NCBI GenBank assembly: GCA_030039695.1
Contig: JASHVB010000499.1
Coordinates: forward strand, 1 to 7,875
DNA: 7,875 bases
DNA from: Acetobacteraceae bacterium
Lineage (GTDB): Bacteria > Pseudomonadota > Alphaproteobacteria > Acetobacterales > Acetobacteraceae
Reading direction: 5' to 3'
The position numbers and the translations under genes were made by a program. Positions 1 to 5,905 of this stretch are shown here, piece after piece (the stretch's first letter is position 1; each line of letters starts with the position of its first letter). Below the pieces are notes generated by a model. That model was not told the origin of the DNA. It worked only from the letters and a program-made list of their open reading frames with translations, and did not search any database.

Positions 1-332
1 CGGGCACGCTACATCCTGATGGACACGAGCACCCTCGGTCCCGAATACCACGGCGTATCCGCCGACGCTATGCCAGGTGACCAAACGTCCGCACCACTTA
101 GCCTTGAAGTCGGCAGCTCGAGGTTAGCCGTTTGGAGCTGCTAGCGGTCCAAAATCGCTTCGCAATCAGCTCAGACTTGAGATTCGGCTGCCAAGTCAAT
201 CGGTTAGCGTTGGGTCGGGACGATCGACCGCTGGGTTCTGGGTTGGTTGCCGCCCCTTGATCAGCGAGGCTGGGATCGGATGCCGCCATGGCTAACGAGA
301 CGTCCCATGTCAGTCCGGGGTACCCGGGCATC
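1..332. other. Left-edge region without a convincing gene
   Basis: No supported gene lies here. In the plus strand, frame 1 is open from the window edge to a TAG at 142-144. It begins RARYILMDTSTLGPEYHGV and could be the tail of a gene cut by the window edge, but 47 codons without a recognisable motif are not enough to call it. From about 145 to 260 the sequence is visibly less GC-rich than the genes to the right, with no codon-position bias, which suits non-coding DNA. A minus-strand open frame at 331-98 (77 codons) has low-complexity Ser/Arg/Pro content and no good ribosome binding site. An 8-bp palindrome GGGTACCC lies just downstream of the stop codon of the dehydrogenase gene; it has no T-run and is not a convincing terminator. 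Confidence 0.6.
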
Positions 333-1499
333 TCACGCCGCGAGACGCAGGATTTCCAGTACGTCCGCCTCGCCGTGCACCGGTCGCGGATTGCGATGCA
401 AGTAGTGGTCCAGCATCGCAGCGCGCGCCACCGTCGCGAATTGTGCGTCCGTCACCCCGACCGCAGCCAGAGTGCGCGGCAGACCGAGTCCGGCGATGAA
501 TAGGTCGAGCGCCTGCCAAGCCGGTCGGTCCGGCGCACCCATTGCCTCCGCCACCAACTTCTGTCGCGCCGCGTTCGCCGGCTCGTTCCAGCGCAGCACG
601 GCAGGCAACATGACACACGACGTATAACCGTGTGGGACGTCGCACGTCCCGCCGAGCACGTGGCCGATACCGTGGCTCGCACCCATGGATATGCCGAACC
701 GATTGTGTTCTGTCGCCAGCCACACCGCGAGCTGCGCGTCCAAGCGTGCTGACAGATCCGACGGATCGGCCTTGGTCCGCGGCAGAGCCGCACGCAGCAA
801 CCGCACTGCGTGCAGTGATTCCAGCCACGACCGCGGATCGGCGGCGTCGGCGCAGATCGTCTCCACCGCGTGGTCAAGAGCGCGGATGCCAGTGGAGAGC
901 CACAGCCACATGGGCGTGCGCAGTGTCATCGCAGGATCGAGCACGATCACGCGCGGCATCAGCCGCGGATGGCGATAGATCTCTTTCAGCATGGTGCGCG
1001 GATCGGTGCAGCCCGCCGGCGGATTGAAATCGCCGCCCGAAAGCGTGGTGGGGATGGCGATCTGGCCGATTTCCGGCGGCGCGTAGTCCGGCGCGACGCG
1101 GCTTCCGTCGGGCTGCACGCGCACGACGAAGCGATCGAAATCCTCGATGCGGCGTATGTCGTGCTGCAAGGCGAGCCGCACCATCTTGGCTGCGTCGGTC
1201 AGCGAGCCGCCGCCGAAGCTTACGATCAGGTCGGCGCCCGCGCTGCGCGCGGCATTTGTCGCATCTAGCACAGCGTCACGTGGCGTGTGCGGGGGCATGC
1301 CGTCGTAAGAGCCGGCGTAGCGCTCGCCCAGCGCTGCCCGCATCGCGTTCGCCCAGTCGGTCTCGCGATCGAGCGTGTGACTGATCAGCATGAACACGCG
1401 GCGGGCGCCGATACGAGCGGCTTCCGCGGCCAATACCTCAGCGGCGGGGTGACCATAGACGATGCGCTCGACCGCAAAGTTTTCATAAGTGCCGTGCAT
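333..1499 (-). CDS. Iron-containing alcohol dehydrogenase / maleylacetate reductase-like enzyme
   Basis: This 388-residue protein belongs to the group III (iron-type) alcohol dehydrogenase superfamily, soluble cytoplasmic NAD(P)-dependent oxidoreductases that include maleylacetate reductases. The N-terminal dinucleotide domain carries GGGSLTDAAK at residues 96-105. The helical C-terminal domain holds the metal site: His210 in ALDHAVE, His276 and His280 in SHGIGH, and His290 in DVPHG. The Asp ligand four residues before the first His in FucO-type enzymes is Arg206 here; from memory, maleylacetate reductases also lack it (Asn). A segment at about 110-146 is longer than in maleylacetate reductases. 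The length is normal for the superfamily. The start at 1499 was chosen over an in-frame ATG at 1535 because GGGAGG lies 5 bp upstream and the protein then begins MHGTYENF, as relatives do. It lies 72 bp downstream of the D-amino-acid dehydrogenase on the same strand, probably co-transcribed. The substrate is unknown. Confidence 0.9.
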   Translation of the reverse strand: MHGTYENFAVERIVYGHPAAEVLAAEAARIGARRVFMLISHTLDRETDWANAMRAALGERYAGSYDGMPPHTPRDAVLDATNAARSAGADLIVSFGGGSLTDAAKMVRLALQHDIRRIEDFDRFVVRVQPDGSRVAPDYAPPEIGQIAIPTTLSGGDFNPPAGCTDPRTMLKEIYRHPRLMPRVIVLDPAMTLRTPMWLWLSTGIRALDHAVETICADAADPRSWLESLHAVRLLRAALPRTKADPSDLSARLDAQLAVWLATEHNRFGISMGASHGIGHVLGGTCDVPHGYTSCVMLPAVLRWNEPANAARQKLVAEAMGAPDRPAWQALDLFIAGLGLPRTLAAVGVTDAQFATVARAAMLDHYLHRNPRPVHGEADVLEILRLAA

Positions 1500-1543
1500 G
1501 GCGGCCTCCCGTTTCGTTGGTCGTTTGGCGCTCAACGCTCAGA

Positions 1544-1563
1544 CAATCTCCATCGCGAGATTG
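1544..1563 (-). other. Intercistronic hairpin between the two dehydrogenase genes
   Basis: CAATCTC (1544-1550) and GAGATTG (1557-1563) form a perfect 7-bp stem around a 6-nt loop. The element starts 9 bp beyond the stop codon of the upstream gene and ends 45 bp before the start of the downstream one, when read on the minus strand. No T-run follows on the minus strand, so it is unlikely to be a full intrinsic terminator. It may be an mRNA processing or stability element that sets the ratio of the two products; that role is inferred. Confidence 0.45.
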
Positions 1564-1571
1564 CTTTGGCA

Positions 1572-2711
1572 CTACACACGTCGCAGTGACGAGGGCGGCG
1601 GCGGATGGAATCGCCGCGGATCGACCGCGCGGATAATTCCGCCCGCATCCCCCGGATCTCGCCCCGTTAGCATATCCGCGACCAACCGCCCGGCCGCCGG
1701 CGAGGTCTGAATGCCGTAGCCGCCCTGGCCAACGCACCAGAAAAAGCCCTCTGACGCGGCATCCCAGCCGATTGCCAGGCTGCCGTCTGATGTGAACGTG
1801 CGCAGGCCAGCCCAGCTTCGCTCAACGCGCCGGACCGAGATGTCCAGCGCCTGCTGCATCCGGTCGATGCCGATGGCGATATCCAGCTCGTCCGGCTGGA
1901 CGTCGTGCGCATGCATCGGTGTCTGGTCGGCAGGCGACACCATCAGCCGCGTGCGCGCCTCGGGGCGTGCGTACCAATCGTGACCGACCGAGACCAGCAT
2001 CGGCCAGCGCGCCACGTCGTAGGGCGATGGATCGATGATCGCCGCGGTGCGCCGGCATGGCGACAGGCCGAGCGTCGCGACCCCGGCGATCGAAGCAACC
2101 TCGTCGCCCCAGGCACCGGCGGCGTTTACCACCACCGGCGAACGAAACACGGCCCCGGCGGTGGTTTCCACGTCCCAGCGTCCATCGCGGCGCTCGATCC
2201 GACGGGCGCGGTGGCGCAGTGCCAGACCGCCACCATGCGCACGCAATTGACGCAGGAATCCCTGGTGCAGCGCGGCAACGTCCATGTCGAACGCGTCGTC
2301 CTCTGCCGCGGCGGCAGCCGCGTAGCCATCACGCAGTGCGGGGACCAATGCCTTCACGTCGGCTAGCGGGATCTCCCGCAGGCCGCTGCCCTCGGCATGG
2401 AGCGCGGCCAGGTCCGCCTGCTGGTTTTGGCATGCCAGGAACACGACGGGGCGTCGCGTCATCAGCGGTACCTCGGCAAATCCAACAGGGGGGTGCTCGA
2501 AGAAGGGCCGTGACAGCGCCGAGAGCACGCGCACGTCCGGCGGCCCGTAATTCTGCACCCAGACTGCGGCGGAGCGGCCGGTGGTGTGATAGCCGGCCGC
2601 CTCCTCCGCCTCGATCAGGGCGGTGCGCCGGTCGGCGGCGAGCGCTGCGGCGGCGCTCGACCCGGCGATCCCCGCGCCGATTACCGTCACATCCACGTCA
2701 TACGTGTCCAT
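1572..2711 (-). CDS. FAD-dependent D-amino-acid dehydrogenase/oxidase (DauA/DadA-type DAO family)
   Basis: This 379-residue flavoenzyme of the DAO family would oxidise a D-amino (or related) acid to an imino/keto acid. It aligns along its full length, as I recall the sequence, with Pseudomonas D-arginine dehydrogenase (375 residues). The FAD Rossmann motif VIGAGIAGSS is at residues 10-19 and GYHTTGRSAA at 40-49. FAD-domain motif VVVNAAGAW is at 193-201, WAGLR at 300-304, and the C-terminal FAD motif GQGGYGIQTSPAAG at 328-341. The carboxylate-binding and active-site residues Tyr55, Arg221, Tyr247 and Arg304 are conserved (Tyr53, Arg222, Tyr249 and Arg305 in the Pseudomonas enzyme). The residue matching Glu87, which contacts the cationic side chain of D-Arg, is Val89; His48 and Thr50 are both Val. 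A non-basic substrate is therefore likely. The start at 2711 gives the usual 8-9 residue leader before the FAD motif; the ATG at 2738 is possible, but the region between has no conserved sequence. The ribosome binding site is weak. Confidence 0.9.
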   Translation of the reverse strand: MDTYDVDVTVIGAGIAGSSAAAALAADRRTALIEAEEAAGYHTTGRSAAVWVQNYGPPDVRVLSALSRPFFEHPPVGFAEVPLMTRRPVVFLACQNQQADLAALHAEGSGLREIPLADVKALVPALRDGYAAAAAAEDDAFDMDVAALHQGFLRQLRAHGGGLALRHRARRIERRDGRWDVETTAGAVFRSPVVVNAAGAWGDEVASIAGVATLGLSPCRRTAAIIDPSPYDVARWPMLVSVGHDWYARPEARTRLMVSPADQTPMHAHDVQPDELDIAIGIDRMQQALDISVRRVERSWAGLRTFTSDGSLAIGWDAASEGFFWCVGQGGYGIQTSPAAGRLVADMLTGRDPGDAGGIIRAVDPRRFHPPPPSSLRRV

Positions 2712-2741
2712 CCGCGCACCATCGATCCTCGTCCCCATTGG

Positions 2742-2756
2742 TGCAACCCGGTTGCA
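2742..2756. promoter_or_regulatory. 15-bp palindrome, candidate operator of the dehydrogenase operon
   Basis: TGCAACC and GGTTGCA form a perfect 7-bp inverted repeat around a single C at 2749. It lies 31-45 bp upstream of the chosen start codon of the D-amino-acid dehydrogenase, where an operator overlapping the promoter or transcript start would be expected. Weaker outer arms ATTGG (2737-2741) and CCAAT (2763-2767) flank it asymmetrically. The size and symmetry suit a dimeric helix-turn-helix repressor. No such regulator is encoded next to it, so the binding protein is unknown. Confidence 0.5.
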
Positions 2757-3006
2757 TGCCAGCCAATCTGCAAACCACGTCGTGCCCCCGGCCCGGGCGA
2801 TGGAGGATCGGGCGGTGACCACGCCAACCGCGATCGCGCAGGCGCGCGGTCCCGAGCGTGATCGAGGCGATGGTCGTCGTCTCGGCCGGATCGGCCATCG
2901 TGGGCGCGCTCGTGGGTGCACCCGCGACATCCCAGCGCATCCCGCCGCTGCTGGTGGTGGCCGCGGGGCCTAAGCCGTTGAGGTGCCATCGCCTCTCAGA
3001 CGCGTG

Positions 3007-3030
3007 ATGCTGGGCACTCCCAGCCAGCAT
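3007..3030. promoter_or_regulatory. 24-bp dyad upstream of the AIM24-family gene
   Basis: ATGCTGG (3007-3013) and CCAGCAT (3024-3030) are perfect 7-bp inverted arms separated by 10 bp, and TGGG/CCCA inside could form an alternative small stem. The dyad ends 39 bp before the ATG at 3070. A CATACT hexamer just downstream (3033-3038) is a weak -10 candidate without a clear -35 partner. The element may be an operator or a 5'-leader structure; either is inferred from position and symmetry only. Confidence 0.35.
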
Positions 3031-3069
3031 GCCATACTGCTTCCGACATTTTTGCGAAGGCGAGGCGTC

Positions 3070-3834
3070 ATGCAGTCTCGCATTATCGGCACCACGCTGC
3101 CGGTGCTGGAAATCGGCCTGGAGCCGGGTGACGTGATCGTTGCGCCACCAGCCGAGCTTTCCTGGATGACGCCCGACGTGCAGATGCGCACGACCACAGC
3201 CACCGCGGGCGCTCGCGGTCTCTGGGGTGCAATCACCCGCGCCGTCTCCGGCGGCGGTCTCTTCATGACTGAATTCGCGGCGGCGGGCGGGCAGGGGGCG
3301 GTTGCCTTCGCGGCACGCGTGCCGGGGCAGATCCTGCCGTTGCAAGTGCAGCCGGGGCGCGGATATTTCGTGCACCGGCACGGCTTTCTTTGTGCCACCC
3401 AGGGCGTCGAGCTGACCGCGGCGCTGCAACGCTCGCTCGGCGCCGGTATCTTCGGCGGCGAAGGGTTCGTGCTGCAGAAGCTGTCCGGCACGTGCGAGGC
3501 CTGGGTGGAGCTCGGCGGCGAAATCGTCAGCCACGCGCTCGCCCCGGGAGAGACGCTGCTCGTGCATCCGGGCCATGTGGGCATGTTCGAGGAGAGCGTG
3601 TCCTTCGACGTCACCACAATCCGCGGCATCGCCAACGCAATCTTCGGCGGCGATGGCGTTTTTCTGGTCTCGCTGACCGGGCCGGGGCGGATCTGGCTGC
3701 AGACGCTGACCATGCCGAACCTGGCGCACGCGTTGGCGCCGTATATGGGCAAGGCGGAAGTGCCGCCCGCGCAGGCAGCGGAAGCGGGCGTTGCGGGCAC
3801 CGTGCTCCGGGATATTTTTGGCGGGTCACGATAG
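3070..3834 (+). CDS. AIM24 / TIGR00266 family protein
   Basis: This 254-residue protein is a beta-rich, probably soluble member of the AIM24/TIGR00266 family. Bacterial members are conserved but lack a settled biochemical function; the mitochondrial namesake affects inner-membrane architecture. Family signatures are GEGFVLQKLSGT at residues 130-141, a V-HPGHV-F segment at 165-173 and GDGVFLVSLTGPGRIWLQTL at 194-213. A Gly-rich early part (about 48-64) precedes the MTEF segment at 66-69. The C-terminus, after about residue 225, is Ala/Gly-rich and ends in DIFGGSR. No signal peptide or membrane helix is evident. The start at 3070 was preferred over an ATG at 2983 because GAGG lies 4 bp upstream and the MQSRIIG opening is typical of the family; the earlier start would add 29 residues of basic, low-conservation sequence. 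It is transcribed alone, divergent from the dehydrogenase pair and convergent with the transporter gene, so context gives no firm link to catabolism. Confidence 0.9.
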   Translation: MQSRIIGTTLPVLEIGLEPGDVIVAPPAELSWMTPDVQMRTTTATAGARGLWGAITRAVSGGGLFMTEFAAAGGQGAVAFAARVPGQILPLQVQPGRGYFVHRHGFLCATQGVELTAALQRSLGAGIFGGEGFVLQKLSGTCEAWVELGGEIVSHALAPGETLLVHPGHVGMFEESVSFDVTTIRGIANAIFGGDGVFLVSLTGPGRIWLQTLTMPNLAHALAPYMGKAEVPPAQAAEAGVAGTVLRDIFGGSR

Positions 3835-4113
3835 GGGAGCTTGCCGCTCGGCCGGGGCGAGCGCTCGAGGGTCTGTGTCGTCGTGGTTCGAAATTGTCAC
3901 CAAGGCCAGAACCGCTCGACCCTCGCCCAGACTGTCTTGTTGTCGGTACCCCGCTTTCACGGTCGGCACGGATCAAAGTAAAGCTTCTTTGTGACCTTTG
4001 CGATCGGGGTGGGCTCGGTGACTCAATTGACCAGCCCCTGCAGTCCGGGGACAGCGCGCGGCATTTTACCCGAGCCTGTCAAGCTGGCTTCGGAACGGCC
4101 GATTGCACATCAA
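3835..4113. other. Convergent intergenic region (279 bp)
   Basis: This spacer lies between two converging stop codons and holds no supported gene. Inverted arms CGAGGGTC (3866-3873) and GACCCTCG (3918-3925) are 44 bp apart. A smaller AT-rich dyad, CAAAG (3974-3978) and CTTTG (3987-3991), surrounds AAGCTT. Either could contribute to bidirectional termination, but neither is followed by a clear T-run on either strand. The region is less GC-biased by codon position than its neighbours. Confidence 0.5.
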
Positions 4114-4860
4114 TCAGATAACCGATCGAACAGCGAGATCGACGCCGAGGGTCAGCAGAGCGAGAAAGAACACCAAGCGGAACGTCGCATGATCGATTCG
4201 AGCTCGGATCGACTGCCCGAACATCATGCCAGCCAGGGCTGGAACAGTACACAGCACTGACATGCCGGCGACGTGCAGCTGGAACACGCCGTCGCTGGTC
4301 AGTCCAGCGGCCAATGCGACGGTAGAGACGGTGAACGATAGTCCCAGTGCCTGCACCAGAGCGTCCTTTTCCAGGCCGAGCGCTTGTAGGTAAGGTACGG
4401 CCGGAACGACAAACACGCCGGTCGCTCCGGTCACGATCCCCGTGGTTGCGCCGATGATCGGTGAGAGCCAGGGCTCGTGGCGCGGCGCGACGCAGACGCG
4501 GATTTTCGCCAAACCCACGGCCGCATAGGCGGTCAGGGTCGTGCCTAGTGCCGCTGTTGCGTTGCCCGTGCCGGCGCGTGCAATGAGGCCGGTGCCTGAC
4601 CAGGTCGCGAGCGCAATCGCGAGCAGCATCGGCCACATACGGCGCAGCAGCACGACACGGTATGTCCCCGCCAGGAATTGCCAGACATTAGTAACCAGCG
4701 AGGGAATGACGAGAAACGCCGCGGCCTCGGCCGGCGGCATGAGCAACTCGAGTAGGCCGATGGCGGCCGTCGGAAGACCCATGCCGGCGACGCCTTTGAT
4801 GCAGCCGGCAAGGACAAAGATTGCTGCAACGGCAATGCCCTGAAGAGTGAGGTCCGTCAT
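4114..4860 (-). CDS. TauE/SafE (TSUP) family membrane transporter
   Basis: This 248-residue inner-membrane protein belongs to the TSUP/TauE-SafE family, whose characterised or proposed substrates are small anions such as sulfite, sulfoacetate and other organic acids. The two-repeat family architecture is visible. Repeat one begins with a membrane segment at about 7-27 and the signature GCIKGVAGMGLPT (19-31), followed by PPAEAAAFLVIPSLVTNVWQ (42-61). Repeat two carries the matching GATTGIVTGATGVFVVPAVPY (137-157) and ALVQALGLSFTVST (167-180). Further hydrophobic segments lie at about 75-95, 102-120, 195-214 and 227-243, giving about seven or eight helices. The start at 4860 sits directly before the first helix; the ribosome binding site is weak, and an ATG at 4914 would add 18 mostly polar residues and overlap the putative operator. 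It is divergent from the LysR gene and probably under its control. The substrate is not determined by the sequence. Confidence 0.9.
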   Translation of the reverse strand: MTDLTLQGIAVAAIFVLAGCIKGVAGMGLPTAAIGLLELLMPPAEAAAFLVIPSLVTNVWQFLAGTYRVVLLRRMWPMLLAIALATWSGTGLIARAGTGNATAALGTTLTAYAAVGLAKIRVCVAPRHEPWLSPIIGATTGIVTGATGVFVVPAVPYLQALGLEKDALVQALGLSFTVSTVALAAGLTSDGVFQLHVAGMSVLCTVPALAGMMFGQSIRARIDHATFRLVFFLALLTLGVDLAVRSVI

Positions 4861-4911
4861 CCGGTGAAACTGGACAGCGCGCCGGCGGCTGACAATCGGG
4901 AAGTTCCGTGC

Positions 4912-4938
4912 CATGCCTTCGTTCAAGCCGAAGCCATG
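4912..4938. promoter_or_regulatory. LysR-type T-N11-A operator in the divergent promoter region
   Basis: CATGCCTTCG (4912-4921) and CGAAGCCATG (4929-4938) form 10-bp inverted arms with one mismatch around a 7-bp spacer, centred on 4925. T4919 and A4931 are symmetric about this centre and exactly 11 bases apart, giving the classical LysR box TTCG-N7-CGAA. It lies 12-38 bp upstream of the chosen LysR start and 52-78 bp upstream of the transporter start. That is the usual arrangement for a regulator that represses itself and activates the divergent gene. The site also argues against the upstream in-frame starts for either gene. Confidence 0.65.
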
Positions 4939-4950
4939 GGAGCACGCACG

Positions 4951-5883
4951 ATGCATCTCGATTTGGTCGACCTGCGGTTGTTCCTGCACGTCGCCGAAGC
5001 GGGCAACATCACGCACGGCGCCGAGCGATCCAACCTTGCGCTGGCTTCGGCCAGCGAGCGTATCCGCGGCATGGAGGCAGCCGCGGGCGTGGCGTTGCTG
5101 CAGCGCGGCCGCCGCGGCGTCGCTCTAACCCCGGCGGGCCGCGCGCTGGTGCATCATGCGCAACTGGTACTGCACCAGGTCGAGTGTATGAGGGACGAAT
5201 TATCGGAATACGCCCGCGGAGTGAAAGGCCGGGTCCGGCTGCTGGCCAACGCATCGGCGCTGAGCGAATTTCTGCCCGAAGCGATTGGGGTTTTTCTGAC
5301 GAAAAATCCCGGCATTGACGTCGATGTTGAGGAGCAGTCGAGCTATGACATCGTACGTGCGGTCGCCGCCGGCTACGCCGATGCCGGCGTGGTGGCGGAC
5401 ATCGTCGATTTTTCCGGTCTTGAGGCACTATTGTTCGCGATCGACCGTCTGGTTGTCGTAACCCCGCTGCGCCATCCGTCTGCGACCGGGCGGCAGGTCG
5501 GATTTCGCGAATTGCTCGATCGGCCGTTCGTCGGCATGGCTGCCGACAACGCGTTGCAGCTGCACTTGGCACAACATGCGATGCAGGCCGGTAAGCCGCT
5601 CAGGCTGCGCATCCGGCTGAGCAGTTTTGATGCCGTCTGCCGCATGGTTGCGCACGGGGTTGGGACAGCGATCGTTCCGGAAACGGCGGCGCAGCGTTGT
5701 CGCAAGACGATGGCAATCCGCATGGTAAGGCTGACGGATCGCTGGTCGGTCCGGCGGCTGTACGTTTGCGTTCGCCGGGAGAGGGAACTGCCGCTGCCAG
5801 CGCAACAGCTCGTGGCACACCTCCGCCGCGTGGGCGAGCCGATCTTGCAGCGGCGTGGCAGAAGCGGAACCATGCAGGATTGA
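4951..5883 (+). CDS. LysR-type transcriptional regulator
   Basis: This 310-residue protein has the LysR layout and length: an N-terminal winged helix-turn-helix (about residues 3-62), a linker helix (about 63-90) and a periplasmic-binding-protein-like effector domain (about 94-298). The DNA-binding part opens with LDLVDLRLFLHVAEAGNIT, runs through ASASERIRGMEAAAGVALLQR (32-52), and ends in the typical GVALTPAGRALVHHA wing. Effector-domain features include GRVRLLANAS at 93-102, GYADAGVV at 141-148 in the place of the usual DxGI-type segment, and VAHGVGTAIVPE at 233-244. The start at 4951 gives the usual short leader; GGAG lies 8 bp upstream. An ATG at 4936 would add five residues, and 4864 would place the putative operator inside the gene. 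The amidohydrolase gene follows after 22 bp, so they are probably one transcript. The effector is unknown, but is likely to be related to the amidohydrolase substrate or the transported compound. Confidence 0.93.
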   Translation: MHLDLVDLRLFLHVAEAGNITHGAERSNLALASASERIRGMEAAAGVALLQRGRRGVALTPAGRALVHHAQLVLHQVECMRDELSEYARGVKGRVRLLANASALSEFLPEAIGVFLTKNPGIDVDVEEQSSYDIVRAVAAGYADAGVVADIVDFSGLEALLFAIDRLVVVTPLRHPSATGRQVGFRELLDRPFVGMAADNALQLHLAQHAMQAGKPLRLRIRLSSFDAVCRMVAHGVGTAIVPETAAQRCRKTMAIRMVRLTDRWSVRRLYVCVRRERELPLPAQQLVAHLRRVGEPILQRRGRSGTMQD

Positions 5884-5905
5884 TCGAAAGGGGGAGGGCG
5901 GCGCA

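Larger units (their letters stand above)
2712..3069. other. Divergent intergenic region (358 bp) between the dehydrogenase operon and the AIM24-family gene
   Basis: No gene is supported here. The region separates two divergent start codons and should hold both promoters. It contains two clear dyads (annotated separately at 2742-2756 and 3007-3030). An open plus-strand frame runs from 2819 to a TGA at 3005-3007. From an internal ATG at 2870 it would give a 45-residue peptide with a Val/Ala/Gly-rich hydrophobic stretch (MVVVSAGSAIVGALVGA) and PPLLVVAAG. GAGG precedes this ATG at only 2 bp. This could be a small membrane peptide, a decayed gene end, or chance in GC-rich DNA; I do not call it. 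Confidence 0.5.

Noticed and set aside
1..144. Plus-strand open frame running in from the left edge, possible gene tail
   Set aside because: Only 47 codons with no motif; the end (residues after about 24) does not look like a conserved C-terminus. Mentioned in the region note, but not called.
98..331. Minus-strand open frame of 77 codons downstream of the iron-type dehydrogenase
   Set aside because: Ser/Arg/Pro low-complexity product, no convincing start signal and no recognisable motif.
2735..2775. TGGC...TTGC on the minus strand, resembling a sigma-54 promoter upstream of the flavoenzyme gene
   Set aside because: The spacing between the GG and GC elements does not match the required -24/-12 distance, and no activator gene is near.
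2698..3729. Minus-strand open frame of 343 codons opposite the AIM24-family gene
   Set aside because: It mirrors a gene with clear family motifs on the plus strand; its product is Arg/His/Gln-rich with no domain, and it overlaps the divergent promoter region.
3885..3905. GGTTCGAAAT followed by TCACCA, resembling a tRNA T-loop and 3' end
   Set aside because: The bases flanking the loop do not pair as a 5-bp T-stem, and no acceptor, D or anticodon arms are found upstream.
4864..4950. N-terminal extension of the LysR gene from the upstream ATG at 4864
   Set aside because: It would bury the T-N11-A operator in coding sequence and add residues not typical of LysR proteins; the ATG at 4951 has a better ribosome binding site and a standard leader.
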